Source of the DNA: Paramacrobiotus metropolitanus
Taxonomy: Eukaryota > Tardigrada > Eutardigrada > Parachela > Macrobiotidae
NCBI RefSeq assembly: GCF_019649055.1
Contig: NW_026570284.1
Span: 558,001 to 622,000 of the forward strand
Length of the DNA stretch: 64,000 nt
Direction of reading: 5' to 3'
Both the position numbers and the translations under genes were made by a program. Each line of letters opens with the position of its first letter. The stretch's first letter is position 1. This document shows positions 29,396 to 44,675 of this stretch, piece after piece. Under the pieces are notes generated by a model. It saw nothing but the letters and a program-made list of their open reading frames with translations, searched no databases and had not been told where the DNA came from.

Positions 29396-30095
29396 ATGCA
29401 TACAACTTTGATCCTTATGGGTTTTAAGAAGGGGAAGATTTTCCCCGTGCAGTTCAAAGAACTGTTGCCTTTGAAGCTGAAGAACAGCGTTTCCTTCAAA
29501 GGATTACAAGTTGATGCGCGTAAGTTATTGTTTCGTGTTTGGAAGGTTTGCTCGCGCAGTGCTCATGCTGTCAGTGTATATCGGAATGAAATCATATTGT
29601 CATTTCGCTGTTATAGCAAGGACATGCCTTCAGCCAATGACGGAAATGTTCGAATGTTTCAAAAAGAATGAATTCAGTCAGACAGCGTGCGCGGCCGAGA
29701 TCCTTGCGTTCAAAGAATGCAGCATGTTATCCGCGGTAAGCAGTACTAAGCAGTGAAGCACTAATATAGGTAAGCAGCGTCTCATTACAGCGTAAACGTT
29801 TCAATGTGATCAATGGTAACTGGGTAAATCGTAAGCATCCTTGTAATCGTCCTAGTCCTCTCGTAAACCTCGTAATTGAGCTTTCGAAGATATCAGATAT
29901 TAAAGTTTGTGAAAATTACTGTTACTTAGCGCTAATATGTCGGATTAATTGCAGAAAGAAATGGAATTGCAAAAAGTAAACCGGAAAACTAACCAACTGA
30001 ACCCGAGTTCAGAAAGGCTAACAACTCGCCAGGCGAATGTTCTTCTGGGCAAATTCCCTCAGCACAACGATCCCGCGCCCGATCGCTGGCCCTGA
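29396..30095 (+). CDS. CHCHD1: CHCHD1-like small mitoribosomal subunit protein (mS37)
   Basis: Three exons in phase give 127 residues: 29396-29519, 29617-29735 and 29955-30095. Exon 1 is short and basic. Exon 2 carries a CHCH domain as two CX9C pairs: C-LQPMTEMFE-C then C-AAEILAFKE-C, joined by FKKNEFSQTA. Exon 3 is a basic tail ending LLGKFPQHNDPAPDRWP. The CHCH spacing, the NEF sequence in the loop and the C-terminal LLxxFP motif fit CHCHD1, a disulfide-stabilised component of the mitochondrial small ribosomal subunit imported via the intermembrane-space oxidative pathway. The second ATG at 29417 (MGFKKGK) could be the true start. Other twin-CX9C proteins are possible but fit less well. Confidence 0.8.
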
Positions 30096-30500
30096 GAAAA
30101 CAAAATCCAGAGTCTATTTGTTAGTGTTTTTCCTGGTTTTGTATAAAGTTTGAGCGGAATTCTTTTAAATCGCCGGATGTTAATTTGTGCATAGATACCG
30201 AAATTTACTGTCCAGTGTCCACTACCTTTTTTGAGTACGACATCGGTGCGCCTTCCAAAATTGTAAAGAAAATTAACAAAAGTTCCTGGAAATTCATAGT
30301 GGGATTTACGGATGCCAGATTTACTGCGCTTTGCTATTTCACTTACCACGATACCCAAGGACGGTTACGCTTTCAACAAATCTGGGAACGAAAACGACAA
30401 CTCTACATACTTATCACAAAAGTCATGACTTCCATTGATAAAACGCTAAAAAGCGCAAACACTGATACACCAAACCAACGAATTTTTTTAACACAAAACT
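30096..30500. other. Tail-to-tail intergenic region CHCHD1/ATAD1
   Basis: 405 bases between two stop codons on opposite strands. A minus-strand ORF across 30059-30358 has no family resemblance and overlaps the CHCHD1 tail, so it is not called. Confidence 0.6.
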
Positions 30501-34317
<3,817 letters not shown>

Positions 34318-35852
34318 CTTGTTATTTTGGTCAAGGTATATCGCGAACGTCGTAAATACAGCCCAGGAGTTCCTCGGCTGTAGTCGTAACACTTCAACAT
34401 TCAACTTTTCATTAAATAATAGTTCGGTACCAGTCCGTATTAATCAATGGCTTAATATAACAGTGGAAGGACATTAAGGTAGAGGAGATCAACAGCAAAC
34501 TCATTTCACAATTTCCTAACAAAACAGCTCGTTAACGTTAAAACCTTGAAAGTTTGAGAAGATGGAAGTCGATGTTAGTCCGTTAGACACAATTAGATGA
34601 ACGAATCCACTCGCACATCCCTCACCTCAGCAGTCAGCGCTTTCTTTCGAGCGTTCAAAACTATTCTTTATCAAGATTATCTTAATGCTTTTATGCGAAA
34701 CACTTATTACACTCTTTGAAATTTGAAGGACAAACTGTGGCTAAAAACGTGAGATTGATATACTTCCGAAAACTGGGAATATTACTGTAACAGGTTTTCG
34801 ACTTTGGGCTGCAGAAAATGATGCAATGCTTCATCGGATTATATTTGAGCTAAGTACTACCTTCTCTAACTACCCCGGCTTCATATCTGCTTCCTTTCAC
34901 GGTATGTATTAAGCTAGCACTAGCAGCAACTGCCACTCTGAGGCGGTCCACATTATCGTCTGCTTACTTCCGGTCAGTTCCACACTACCCGAAACCTTTC
35001 CGAGTTTTGTAAACGTTTCGAAAATTGTCAGATAGATCATAGACCACGGTAAAATAATTATGTCCCACATATTCCGAACTAACCTCCCCAGATTAGAAGA
35101 TCAGAGATCTTGCCAGAAGGCGCAGTACGTAGGCGGATATGTTTCTATTAAGTAAAAATATAAATATGTGTTAATGCGAAATAATAATAATAATTATCCT
35201 GCACAAATACCGTGCGATGTGCACGCCTTTCTCGGATAATAATAAAGTAAAATTCATACAAAACATCGTATATTCTTTGTTCCCCAAATAAAGAGGCTCG
35301 CGCGCCCATGATTTTCATGCCTGTATAGTACGGTCACGGACTTGGTGGTACTAGTACGATTACTTTTCAGATGCATGTGAATGATAAAAATTATGAACAT
35401 GATTGAACTTTACTGTAGACTTGATACGTACAACAACACTGTATAAATAAAAATTTACGAGGTATAATTATTTTTTAAAAATTACCCTAATTATAATGGG
35501 AAAGCGGCAAGCCGGTAAGTATGCGTATGACGGTAAGTATGTATCTTGTTTGTTAGATCGCATCGCGTCTCCTTCCCCTACCGCCGCAGAGTTACCAGCT
35601 GCCTACAAAATCCAACAGCGCGTCATCTTTTGAGTTTTGCAGAATTCACCGAATGGAATCGCAAATTCTCCTTTCCTTTTCCGAAATCCGAAGACAGTTT
35701 TGATTGTCATATTGTTATTGATTGTTGCTGGAAACCGTCCGGACTACTTTGGAAAGAACGTAGGGTTGCTTTCTTAATTCGCACATTGTAATCTCTGCTG
35801 TTTTATCGTCAGATTCACTGAGCGCAGTAAGTCGTCAATAATCGACACCGCA
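34318..35852. other. Divergent intergenic region ATAD1/BTB gene
   Basis: 1.5 kb between two genes pointing apart, expected to carry both promoters. It is AT-rich with short AAT runs near 35185. An open stretch at 35546-35791 shows no family resemblance. Confidence 0.5.
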
Positions 35853-38800
35853 ATGGCGGAAGAGAAAGACTGGCGCTCCAGCAAAAGATCCGTAAACGAA
35901 CTGCGTATCTGCTTGACCATCCTGACTCTGAGATCCCCAACGACATCACGTTCGTGGTGGGGGACGGATGCAACGAACCCAAGAAGATTTTCAAGTGTCA
36001 CAAGTAAGTCTGTTAGCGCAATGGCACTCTGTATCGTGAATTTGTCATTTTGATTTGTGATAAGAAAATAATGCTGCTGCAAATCAGCAAATGAAAATAA
36101 TGCTGCTGCAAATGAGGAACCATGATTCTGTTATAAACAATTTGGCGTATGTGCAAGTGTACAGATACAGCTATTCAGCGATGTCGCCGTACCCAGGTTT
36201 TAGATCGAATGTTCAGCGGACCATGAAATCAGCTGCATTTTGTTGACCGATGTTATTTTCCAGTTTAATGAAATTAATGTCGTTTATGGTGTCCAGTGTC
36301 CTGCATGTTGTCCTATAACTGTCCACTGTCTGCATCGTTTACCTGTTGCAGATTCATTTTGGCACTGGTTAGTTCCGTCTTCCAAGCTATGTTTTATGGA
36401 AGTTTCGAGGAAGTCGAAGTGATTAAACTACCCGATATCACGCCATTCGCCTTCGAACATATGCTTCGGTCAGTTGTTAATTCGATCAGTTCTGTGTGGC
36501 TTTTTACCGTCGATTTGAAACGTCATGATGGCGATTGGCGAACAGCGAAAATATACTACTGTGCGATCGGCTATATAGCAGTACCACATTTAATTATACA
36601 GGAGCCAAAAGGAGATCCTTTTTCTCCTGCTTTCCAACCTTTGGTGTTTGATTAATGTGAGTATTGATGTTGTGCAGGTTTGCATACGCTGATGAGTGCA
36701 CCTTCGAGGAGGATGTACCGTTGGTCAGTATCTTCAGCACCTTGTACTGCGCCAAGAAATACCTAATCAGCAAGTTGTTGCGCGCCTGTCGAGATCGGAT
36801 ACAGTCTCATCTGTTCGACGCTTACGAGGCTTCGGATCCTCTTATCGCCATGGAACAGGTATTGTTTGTCAAACCCAGCCTGTTGGCTGAGTTTGTACTG
36901 CCTTAAAAACCAGTATACAATTTAAAACGGATAAAGTTGTTCATTATCAATATGCAGATGAGTTAGACTCAACACCATGTTTAATATCGATTAACATTAA
37001 TTGGAAACCACAAAATACTTACTGTACTCGTAATGGTTGCGCTCAGTCTCCTGCATCAGCCTGTAATGCATGTACTTGTACATAGTACTTGTAGCCTGTA
37101 GGTTTCACCCTTTTTTGTTGCGTCTCAGTTTTGCACACATTCTTTCGAATTAAAAATAATCTATCTATCTATCTATATAAAAGAATAAGAAGGTGCACAA
37201 AATTTGTGTGTGTCAGGGTCTAAGTCATAGACACCTTCAACCAAACTTGAATGTCTATATACCGTTCGATAGCCCAGAATGTGTAGATTTGTACAAAGTT
37301 ATCAGATTTCAGAAAAACATAAACAATTTGGAGAAAAATTCAGAACTCTAACATGGAAAGTCTACGGGACGTCAAAAACCAGTTAACGAGCGCAGTTAAG
37401 TGAGTAGCCGCCACCCTGTGTGGCTCTGCTCAGTCTGCTGATTTTACCGTAACGGCGAAAAAGTACGGCTTCAGCTTGCAACACATTATCCCGTTCGTAG
37501 TCGAGTTCGTTTAATTTACGTTTAAATTTTCGAAGGTAAAAGGCACACGTTTCAACTTTAAAGTGTGTTCGGTTGTCATTTGCAGATTTTTGCAAAACGT
37601 ACTGTAAAAAACTACACATAGTTATCTGTAACTATGTAAGTATCTGACTGATTCTGACAACTATTCCCGATTTCCCGTAATGAAATTTGAGGGCAGGCAC
37701 ACGCGGAGTGTGCTTGTCCTCAATAGTTTGTGCAGCCCTCAGTTTGTGCAGCTGCTGCAATAGTTTCGCAATGTAAATCTGTGGAAATTGCTGCAAGTAA
37801 AAAACTGAAAAAAACGGGAAATTTTGTGTTGGTTATGTTCAGTTTTTGTAAGCTTGGAAACTTCTTGCGAGCTATGCCGCCGTTCGGGTTTCAAACCTCA
37901 TGTTACCCAATCTGATAGTTTCATAGCAGCCGTGACGCGTACCAGCGGATCTCGCGGAACAACATGCGAGACATTCTGCATAGTGCTTCGTAATTCTGTG
38001 GCACAGTAATAACACAATCCCGAATTTACACAAATTAAAAGTATACAGCAATCTTAAGATTGGCGAAAATGGAAAATCAGATTTGCTTTTTGTGTTTTCT
38101 GAATTGTCCTTTCAATCCATAAGTAGACGTGGAAAACTGAATGCTAAAAGTAACGGCCACCACTCCGTTACAAACTTTTAAAATCTTTTGTTTCGACTAC
38201 GACCGTTCACGACCGTTCTCACTACGCTCACCCCGTGCACTAAGTACATAGCGTTCCATTTACCCGGTAAACTACCTTTTCGGTTTTCGCCTTTTACCGT
38301 CCGTTATGGTCCGACGTGGGAAAACACTTAGCAGTGTTTCCTGCACAATAATTTTACTATCTTTGAAAAGATGTACGCGTTATTTTAATACCTAAATTCC
38401 AGAAATTATTCTTATAAATTCAACAATAAAATTCTTTTGAATTTAATCAGAAATTATTCAGACTGTATATAAAGAGTGCTGCGCGGCATAATAATTATTG
38501 GTATTTTTGTCTGACTGTTTAAAGTAGCAGCATTTACGAAAAATACTACTGTACGATCATATAAAACATTTAATTATACAGGAGCCAAAAGGAGATCCTT
38601 TTCTCCTGCTTTCCAACCTTTGGTGTTTGATTAATGAGTATTGATGTTGTGCAGGTTTGCATACGCTGATGAGTGCACCTTCGAGGAGGATGTACCGTTG
38701 GTCAGTATCTTCAGCACCTTGTACTGCGCCAAGAAATACCTAATCAGCAAGTTGTTGCGCGCCTGTCGAGATCGGATACAGTCTCATCTGTTCGACGCTT

Positions 38801-40452
38801 ACGAGGCTTCGGATCCTCTTATCGCCATGGAACAGGTATTGTTTGTCAAACCCAGCCTGTCGAGTTTGTACTGCCTTAAAACCAGTATACAATTTAAAAC
38901 GGATAAAGTTGTTCATTATCAATATGCAGATGAGTTAGACTCAACACCATGTTTAATATCGATTAACATTAATTGAAATTTAGTACTTACTTACTCGATG
39001 GTTGCGCTCATTCCTGCATCAGCCTGTAATGCATGTACTTGTACATAGTACTTGTAGCCTGTAGTTTCATAGTCTTTTGTGCAGTTTCAGCTTTTTTGCG
39101 CTCATTTGCGAATTAAAAATAATAATAAAATAAATAAATAATATCGAGGGCTGTTTAAAACCATAATAGCGTGTGGAAAAATTTACATGTCGCATTGATC
39201 TAGGTTAGCATAATTAAGCCCGCGTGGGGATTCTGTATTATGTCACTTTAATGCAGTTTTATACATTTTTCACTATCATTAGATTTTCTTGCTAACTGCG
39301 TATACTGCTTTCTAGGCACGCTTTTTGGATGAAGGAGATATTGCTGATATTGCAACTGCGGAAATTCGTTGTTATACTTCGGTTATCCTGAATTCAGCAG
39401 GTTTTCTGGATCTTCCGTTGGATTCAGTGAAGCATATTCTTGAACAAGATCGCCTGAGTGCTGCCGAACCGAAAATCTATCGAAGTGTCTGTCGGTAAAT
39501 AGTGCTATCATATTGCAAGTTTTGCATCTTTTGCTATACTTCGGTATGTCAGAAGTACGCTAAAAATTCCAGTTGGGTAAAATGCAGTATGGATTCTGCC
39601 ATCGTTACTCTGCGTGAGGCTTTCGGATCGCTGTTATACTTAATTCGCTTTCCTTTGTTCACTCCCGTGGAGTTAGCCGATGGGCCAATGAAGGTATGCT
39701 GCGTCTGTAGGTTTGATTGTAATCCGTCCCATGGTAGCCGGACTAGGAAGGTACCTATCTCAGCAAAGTTGTAGCAACCATGTTTAATAGCGTTTAATAG
39801 GTTCCTTTGTTGCCTTTAATAGTTTCCTTTGTTTGTTGCATGCGTGCCGTGGTCTAGTTTTATCGAATTTTTATCGTTGGAACAGGATGGCGTATTCACG
39901 GACGAAGAAGGCTATAAATTGTTTCAGTACTTCTTCGCAACGTCGAAACCTGCTGTGCCCTTCGCCACGGTGCCGCGTGCGTGCCCGGATAAACCCGAAA
40001 CGCTGAAATTTATTATGGAAATTTCAAGGATAAATGAGGAATTGCCGTTTGTGATTTACGAGGAGGTCATTTATATTAATCTGCGTCCAGATCTGGCTCC
40101 GGGATGCATAGCCTTTTTGAAAGAAATCGTTGGCGGGAAGTATTTTCTGCGGTTTGGGGCTTATCCTAACGAGCATCACAAGGAATGCTCCGGCATTCCA
40201 CCGGCTGTTGAAGAACAAAACGCCGTGTCTTTCACTGTTAAAGGAGCTTGCTGGTTCGAGTGGGACATCCAAGACGGGAAGGTGTGCGATTTAACAATCG
40301 CAGCATGGAAGAAGCCCAGTATTTTTCACAGTGCGGTGTTTGGTTTTGTCACAAACAATGACTTTGCTGAGAAGCTGTTTAAAGGATTTAGTTTGTTGGA
40401 TGAATACTGCACGGGGAATAGCGCTCGGGGCAGATTTTGTTTTTACCAGTGA
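35853..40452 (+). CDS. BTB-BACK (BTBD6-like) protein with a duplicated exon and two frame breaks
   Basis: Exons: 35853-36003, 36352-36468, 36678-36858 (second copy 38655-38835), 39316-39494, 39553-39693 and 39886-40452. The start MAEEKDWRSSKRSVNE fits the NW.aS..t..ER stretch that precedes the BTB domain in BTBD1/2/3/6. The BTB domain follows (ITFVVGDG, then KFILALVSSVFQAMFYG, then LPDITPFAFEHMLR), then BACK (ADECTFEED, LYCAKKYLI and later LREAFGSLLYLIRFPLFTP), then DEEGYKLFQYFFATSKP. Such proteins are usually substrate adaptors for Cullin-3 ubiquitin ligases. The roughly 150-residue C terminus is not a PHR domain that I can recognise. Two problems appear. Within exon 1 the frame must shift after VNE to reach the BTB frame. 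The exon 4 donor (phase 2) also does not match the exon 5 acceptor (phase 0). The locus is either a young pseudogene or carries sequence errors. Confidence 0.72.
36064..36113 (+). repeat. Short tandem duplication in BTB intron 1
   Basis: A 20-base unit (AAAATAATGCTGCTGCAAAT) occurs at 36065-36084 and again at 36094-36113, with a 29-base period. Confidence 0.85.
36542..37157 (+). repeat. Duplicated BTB exon 3 block, copy 1
   Basis: The exon at 36678-36858 (181 bases) and its flanks recur at 38530-39125 in the same orientation. The exon appears identical in both. Flanking intron sequence differs by several small indels and substitutions. The downstream edge falls in an A/T-rich run next to an ATCT microsatellite. 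Confidence 0.85.
37159..37176 (+). repeat. (ATCT)n microsatellite
   Basis: Four and a half copies of ATCT lie at the right edge of duplicated block copy 1 in the BTB gene. Confidence 0.9.
38530..39125 (+). repeat. Duplicated BTB exon 3 block, copy 2
   Basis: Second copy of the exon (38655-38835) with a good acceptor and the same donor as copy 1. Using both copies in one transcript would shift the frame, because the exon is 181 bases and starts in phase 2. That translation meets a stop within five codons. Using either copy alone restores the same protein. Confidence 0.85.
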
Positions 40453-40659
40453 CTTTTGTTTTGTCCATTATTATAACGAGACTATAATACCAGTTTTTGA
40501 AGACTGAAAATCACCGACGTTTGCGGGTATAATTGAGATTTTGTTTCGTGTGACTTTGTTCGATGTCAAAATATTTTTTTTATAAACGCATATTTGCGAT
40601 TGATTTTCTTTGGGTTCGGGTCTGTCCTAAGAAATCCACAGGCAAAATGCCTGGTTATT

Positions 40660-40955
40660 AAAGTATTAAAGTGCGCCCAGATCCGGCTCCTGTTTGTGGT
40701 GCTTTGATATGAAATAACCCGTTGTCGCCTTGTGGGAGAAAATTTTTTGCAGTTCAGATATTATGTGAATGATAAACAATCCGCAGGCATCCCGTCAACA
40801 CGAACGAAACTTGCTCTCGTACACGGCTTCCTGGTCCGAGTGGGAGATCATAGACGGGAAAAGTTCTCGACTTGACCACTGCAGCCTGGATGAGCCAGTC
40901 GTCTGTCACAGTGCGGATTGTGGATTTATTGACGACAGTGATCTGAGGGACTGAA
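40660..40955 (+). pseudogene. Decayed copy of the BTB gene's last exon
   Basis: About 200 bases after the BTB gene stop, the sequence again resembles its last exon. VRPDPAP corresponds to LRPDLAP, and SWSEWEIIDGK corresponds to CWFEWDIQDGK, followed by CHSADCGFIDDSDL against FHSAVFGFVTNNDF. Stops and indels break it into pieces, so it cannot encode a product alone. It shows that this gene's 3' end was duplicated earlier than the exon 3 copy. Confidence 0.7.
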
Positions 40956-41272
40956 ATTTAAAGGTGAATCAGTGCGCACTTACGGTACGAGTAGTTAAAC
41001 GAATACCCACCCGTATTGCTAACGGTATGAGTTGCTAAGATCGTAACACCTACTTAGCGGCCGAACCTCAGTTATGCAAATTTATTCACATTCCAATCTT
41101 TAACGGCGAAATGCGAAATACACTCTTGCAATATCGAAACTGCACCTGGAATACACTAAGCTGACCTTTGAGTGCTTAATCAGTGTTTCTAATTTTGCGC
41201 ACCTTGTCCTATTAACAACTTCATCAATAAACTGTGCACTTTATATTTTATTAGGTACTAAAACATTCTGTA

Positions 41273-44219
41273 ATGGAACCTCTATCGTGTGGTACTACTA
41301 GAATTAACAGCTGCGCCAACATATTTTCCGAGTGCTATCCAGATGATTCCTGTGTATTCAAGGTAATTAATTACTTTAAATCGCACCATGTAATGTTCTA
41401 TAAGCCGGAGTGTTTCTGTCTTGCAAGCATACTAATCACCGACGGAAGAGACCGGATACGCCAATAGATCACGATGTGCAAACAACCTTCAACGATTTGG
41501 AATTATGGATAGTTCAGCATAACTATCTGGTGCAAGCTATCGAACATTATCTCAAGGAAGGACCGCTTGCAACAACCAAGCGTTACATTTATGAAACAGC
41601 TACGCGATTTAAGAAATCCAAAGGTCAGCTGAACAACGACAAACTCCATCTGGGAAATGAAATGATTTACGCGGGAAGGTCACTGGAAAGTTACGACCGC
41701 GGTCTCTATGGTAATCAGCACCTATCGGTACCTCTGAAAAGTTGACCATAAGCTGATACAAAACAGCGATAATTTATAAAAAAAAGCTACTTACTCAAGA
41801 AAAAAAGCTACATAATGCAATACTTGCTGTCGAGTACGGGATGGATTAGTTCGATTTGAAAAAATACTCCGGCATACCCATATTTGCTCAAGCCGGCTGT
41901 GTACATACAATTACGCTAAGTATCTCAACGTGTGTAATTATCCAGTATTTTATTTTTTAGAGATTCTATCCTGTTCCAAAAATTACTTACTGTTCGTACT
42001 TAATGTATGTTGTTATGTACAAATCTGTGTTTTTACTCGAATTTGGTCTACAAAACAAGTTGCTTATAAAAGTAAAAGATCACTGTATACGTAACAGTGT
42101 GCACAGCCTCAGCCGACAACAGAAATAGGCGGCCTAATCACACGGACCATCTGCGTTGGTGGCAGTTGTGGTCCTACGTCAGCTATATGATATTCTATCA
42201 CACATCTGGTTACCTTAGAAAGCTGAATGTGTAAACTATAAAGATATATGTATTTTTTTCGTATATCTTTCTGTAATTATTGTAATATGCAAGCAATACA
42301 TTCGAATTCAATTACAAATTTGTAATCTGTACTTACTACGCCAACATGAGTACAGTATATAGCGAATATGAATAAATTTACTTGCCGGTTTCGGGTTCCC
42401 AAATAGGCGGTGAACAATTTTCAGGCCGGCATAATATTGCTAATGTACTAAATTTCTGCAGGAATGGTCCTGGTAAACGTTGGACTGGGACAGTGGGATC
42501 TTGGTCATGAGGAATCAAAATTTGTTACGTTAGTCGCCATGAATTACCTTCTTCCGGTGCGAAATTTCATTACCCACACATTGCGCCCAGCACTGGTTCG
42601 TAAGTGTTTGCTTGCTTACCTACATACAAATTCTATGACATTCACAGTCCACACAATCATATGCATACACAGATACATAATTATGTAATTTACAGTAAAT
42701 GACGCTATGCTCTGGTGTTATTTATCTGCAGATCGTGCAATAATTATTAATGGCTGTAGAAGCAGGTTTTTGGCAATCCATACTTTTTTCACGAAATTGC
42801 TTACCATTGTAGAAGGAACGGCAACTGCTGCATAATCGGCGTGCAAATTTGGACGCCGTACAAAATGTGGACAGTTCTGCTTCGGACACCGATAGAGAAG
42901 CTTCAACAACGTCGAAAAAACAACAGAGGGTGCTGATTTTGTTATCTACGTACTTTTTCATTAGTAATACTTGAAGTATTGATAATTTATCACGCATAAG
43001 CGTCGCCGATCTTCTTCAGATACTTTGTGCGAACTAACGCATTTTCTAGAGACGAAATCGCCAGAGAACTGCACGACAGGGATTCGACGAACAGCTATCA
43101 GAAGCCAAGACTGTGAGTCGGCACATTCAGGAAGAGAAAAAACGCATCCTAATCTCTCTTCTGCGATTTGTGGAGTGTCAACTACAGTACATGCAGAATA
43201 ACCTTATTATTGTCTCGGCACTGCGAAACTCTTTAGCCAGGTTTGTGTGGCTTTTGGGCGTAAAATACCATATGCAGCTATTTTAAAGTTGGACAATACC
43301 ATGCACTCAGAAAAAATTATGGACAATCATAATACAGAGTATAATCATGCACGAATACATTACATGACCTTTATAATTATACTCGTTTCTATTGTGTAAT
43401 TGTCGCTGACATGCATCCGATTTAGTGCGGAATGTTAGTACAGTAACTTATGGTTATTACATTAAGGTGTACTTAAAATGAAATGTACATCTTTACAGAA
43501 GACTGGAACCGGAATTCTCCACACTATTAAAATGGCCGCCCCACGCTTCTCACATAACCGCAAGTGAGCCCAGCATCCATCACACCAGCCCAGATATTTC
43601 GAGCACCCCCTCCCAAGGATTTGCCGACAGCAAGAGTACGGAGACTGTATCAGCGGCTGCAGCATTCATACCGCTCACTCAGTCCTTCCCCCAAAAAATG
43701 CGTCCCCATGAATTTCACGAACGCGACGGTTTCGATCGTCTGCTGGACGAAACGCACCGTACCAGCCGCAGTGCGTCCACTCCCTCATTGGCCCCCAGTA
43801 CCGACCAATCAGCTGAGCCGACGTACTGGGACGATACTGCCACTGATACTGAGACGTACAACGAAACAACCGATGATTCGTTCAGTCAGTCACAAGAGAC
43901 CATCGCCTCGCAATCGTCTTTTCATGAGGAACGACCGAAAAGAGCGTCGCAGTTCCTGAAGAAATTTCTACCCTCGACATGGATCTCCAGTCCGGCAATA
44001 CTGCACAGCGAGCAGGGTGGGATCTTTCAGCAGGTGATGAAGCCGGTGAATGCCGTGCGACGGACATGGGGCGCAGTGAAGTCGGTGGTTAGTCTGTCGC
44101 GACAACACTTGGAACCGGATGGCACGCATCCTAAAGGAAGAGGAACGATCGCCGAAAATGAGATGACACTGTTCAGTGTTATGGAAAGCCTGAGGAAATC
44201 CGGTGCCGCAATCAATTAA
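41273..44219 (+). CDS. Divergent endophilin-B-like BAR-domain protein without SH3
   Basis: Six exons in phase give 511 residues: 41273-41362, 41428-41710, 42462-42595, 42813-42929, 43050-43240 and 43499-44219. The middle follows the endophilin BAR domain segment by segment: AGRSLESYDRGLYGMVLVNVG, then MNYLLPVRNFITHTLRPALKERQLLHNRRANLD, which matches the LTPLRNF-KERKLLQNKRLDLD region with the same spacing, then FDEQLSEAKTV and LLRFVECQLQYMQNNL. BAR domains dimerise and sense or bend membranes; endophilin-B acts on mitochondria, Golgi and autophagic membranes. Two normal parts are missing. The N terminus (MEPLSCGTTRINSCANIF) lacks the amphipathic H0 helix pattern. The last exon, Ser/Thr/Pro-rich with a basic end, has no SH3 domain. 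No further exon follows before the convergent sulfotransferase. Confidence 0.7.
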
Positions 44220-44675
44220 ACAGACATGACGTCCGTCGCATAGTTTTACGGGACAGTTGCAATCGAATACAAGGAAATCGAAAATTTGTTGCACTGGTGT
44301 ATTTTTTTCGGTCTCTCGATGGTTCGGAAACAAGCTTGACTTATTGTACGAGCTCGTACACCGCATAAAATTATAGTGAAATACAAAATTGCTACGAAAA
44401 CATTTTTTAAAGCAAAATTGTACTCATGGTCAGTTATGACGTGAAGCTCACAAAGCCGACGAAGCCCACTAGTACAGGAAACAATTTTACCTGTATGCTT
44501 TAACAGCGGCTACTCTTGGGTTTTTTTGTGAGGTTTAATGTAAAAAACCAATGGACTGGAAAAGTTATTGAACAAATAACAAAGCTAAACATAACAACGA
44601 ACTGAACTGACTGGGAAACATTTCCAAAAACGCACTCGAATCCAGTGTAAATCACAGTTATCGCGGAAATACAAA
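44220..44675. other. Tail-to-tail intergenic region, endophilin-like/sulfotransferase
   Basis: 456 bases between two stop codons on opposite strands. No coding signal and no AATAAA on the plus strand were seen. Confidence 0.6.

Noticed and set aside
30059-30358. 99-residue minus-strand ORF overlapping the CHCHD1 end
   Set aside because: No family resemblance, overlaps a supported coding exon on the other strand, and does not fit the phase of ATAD1.
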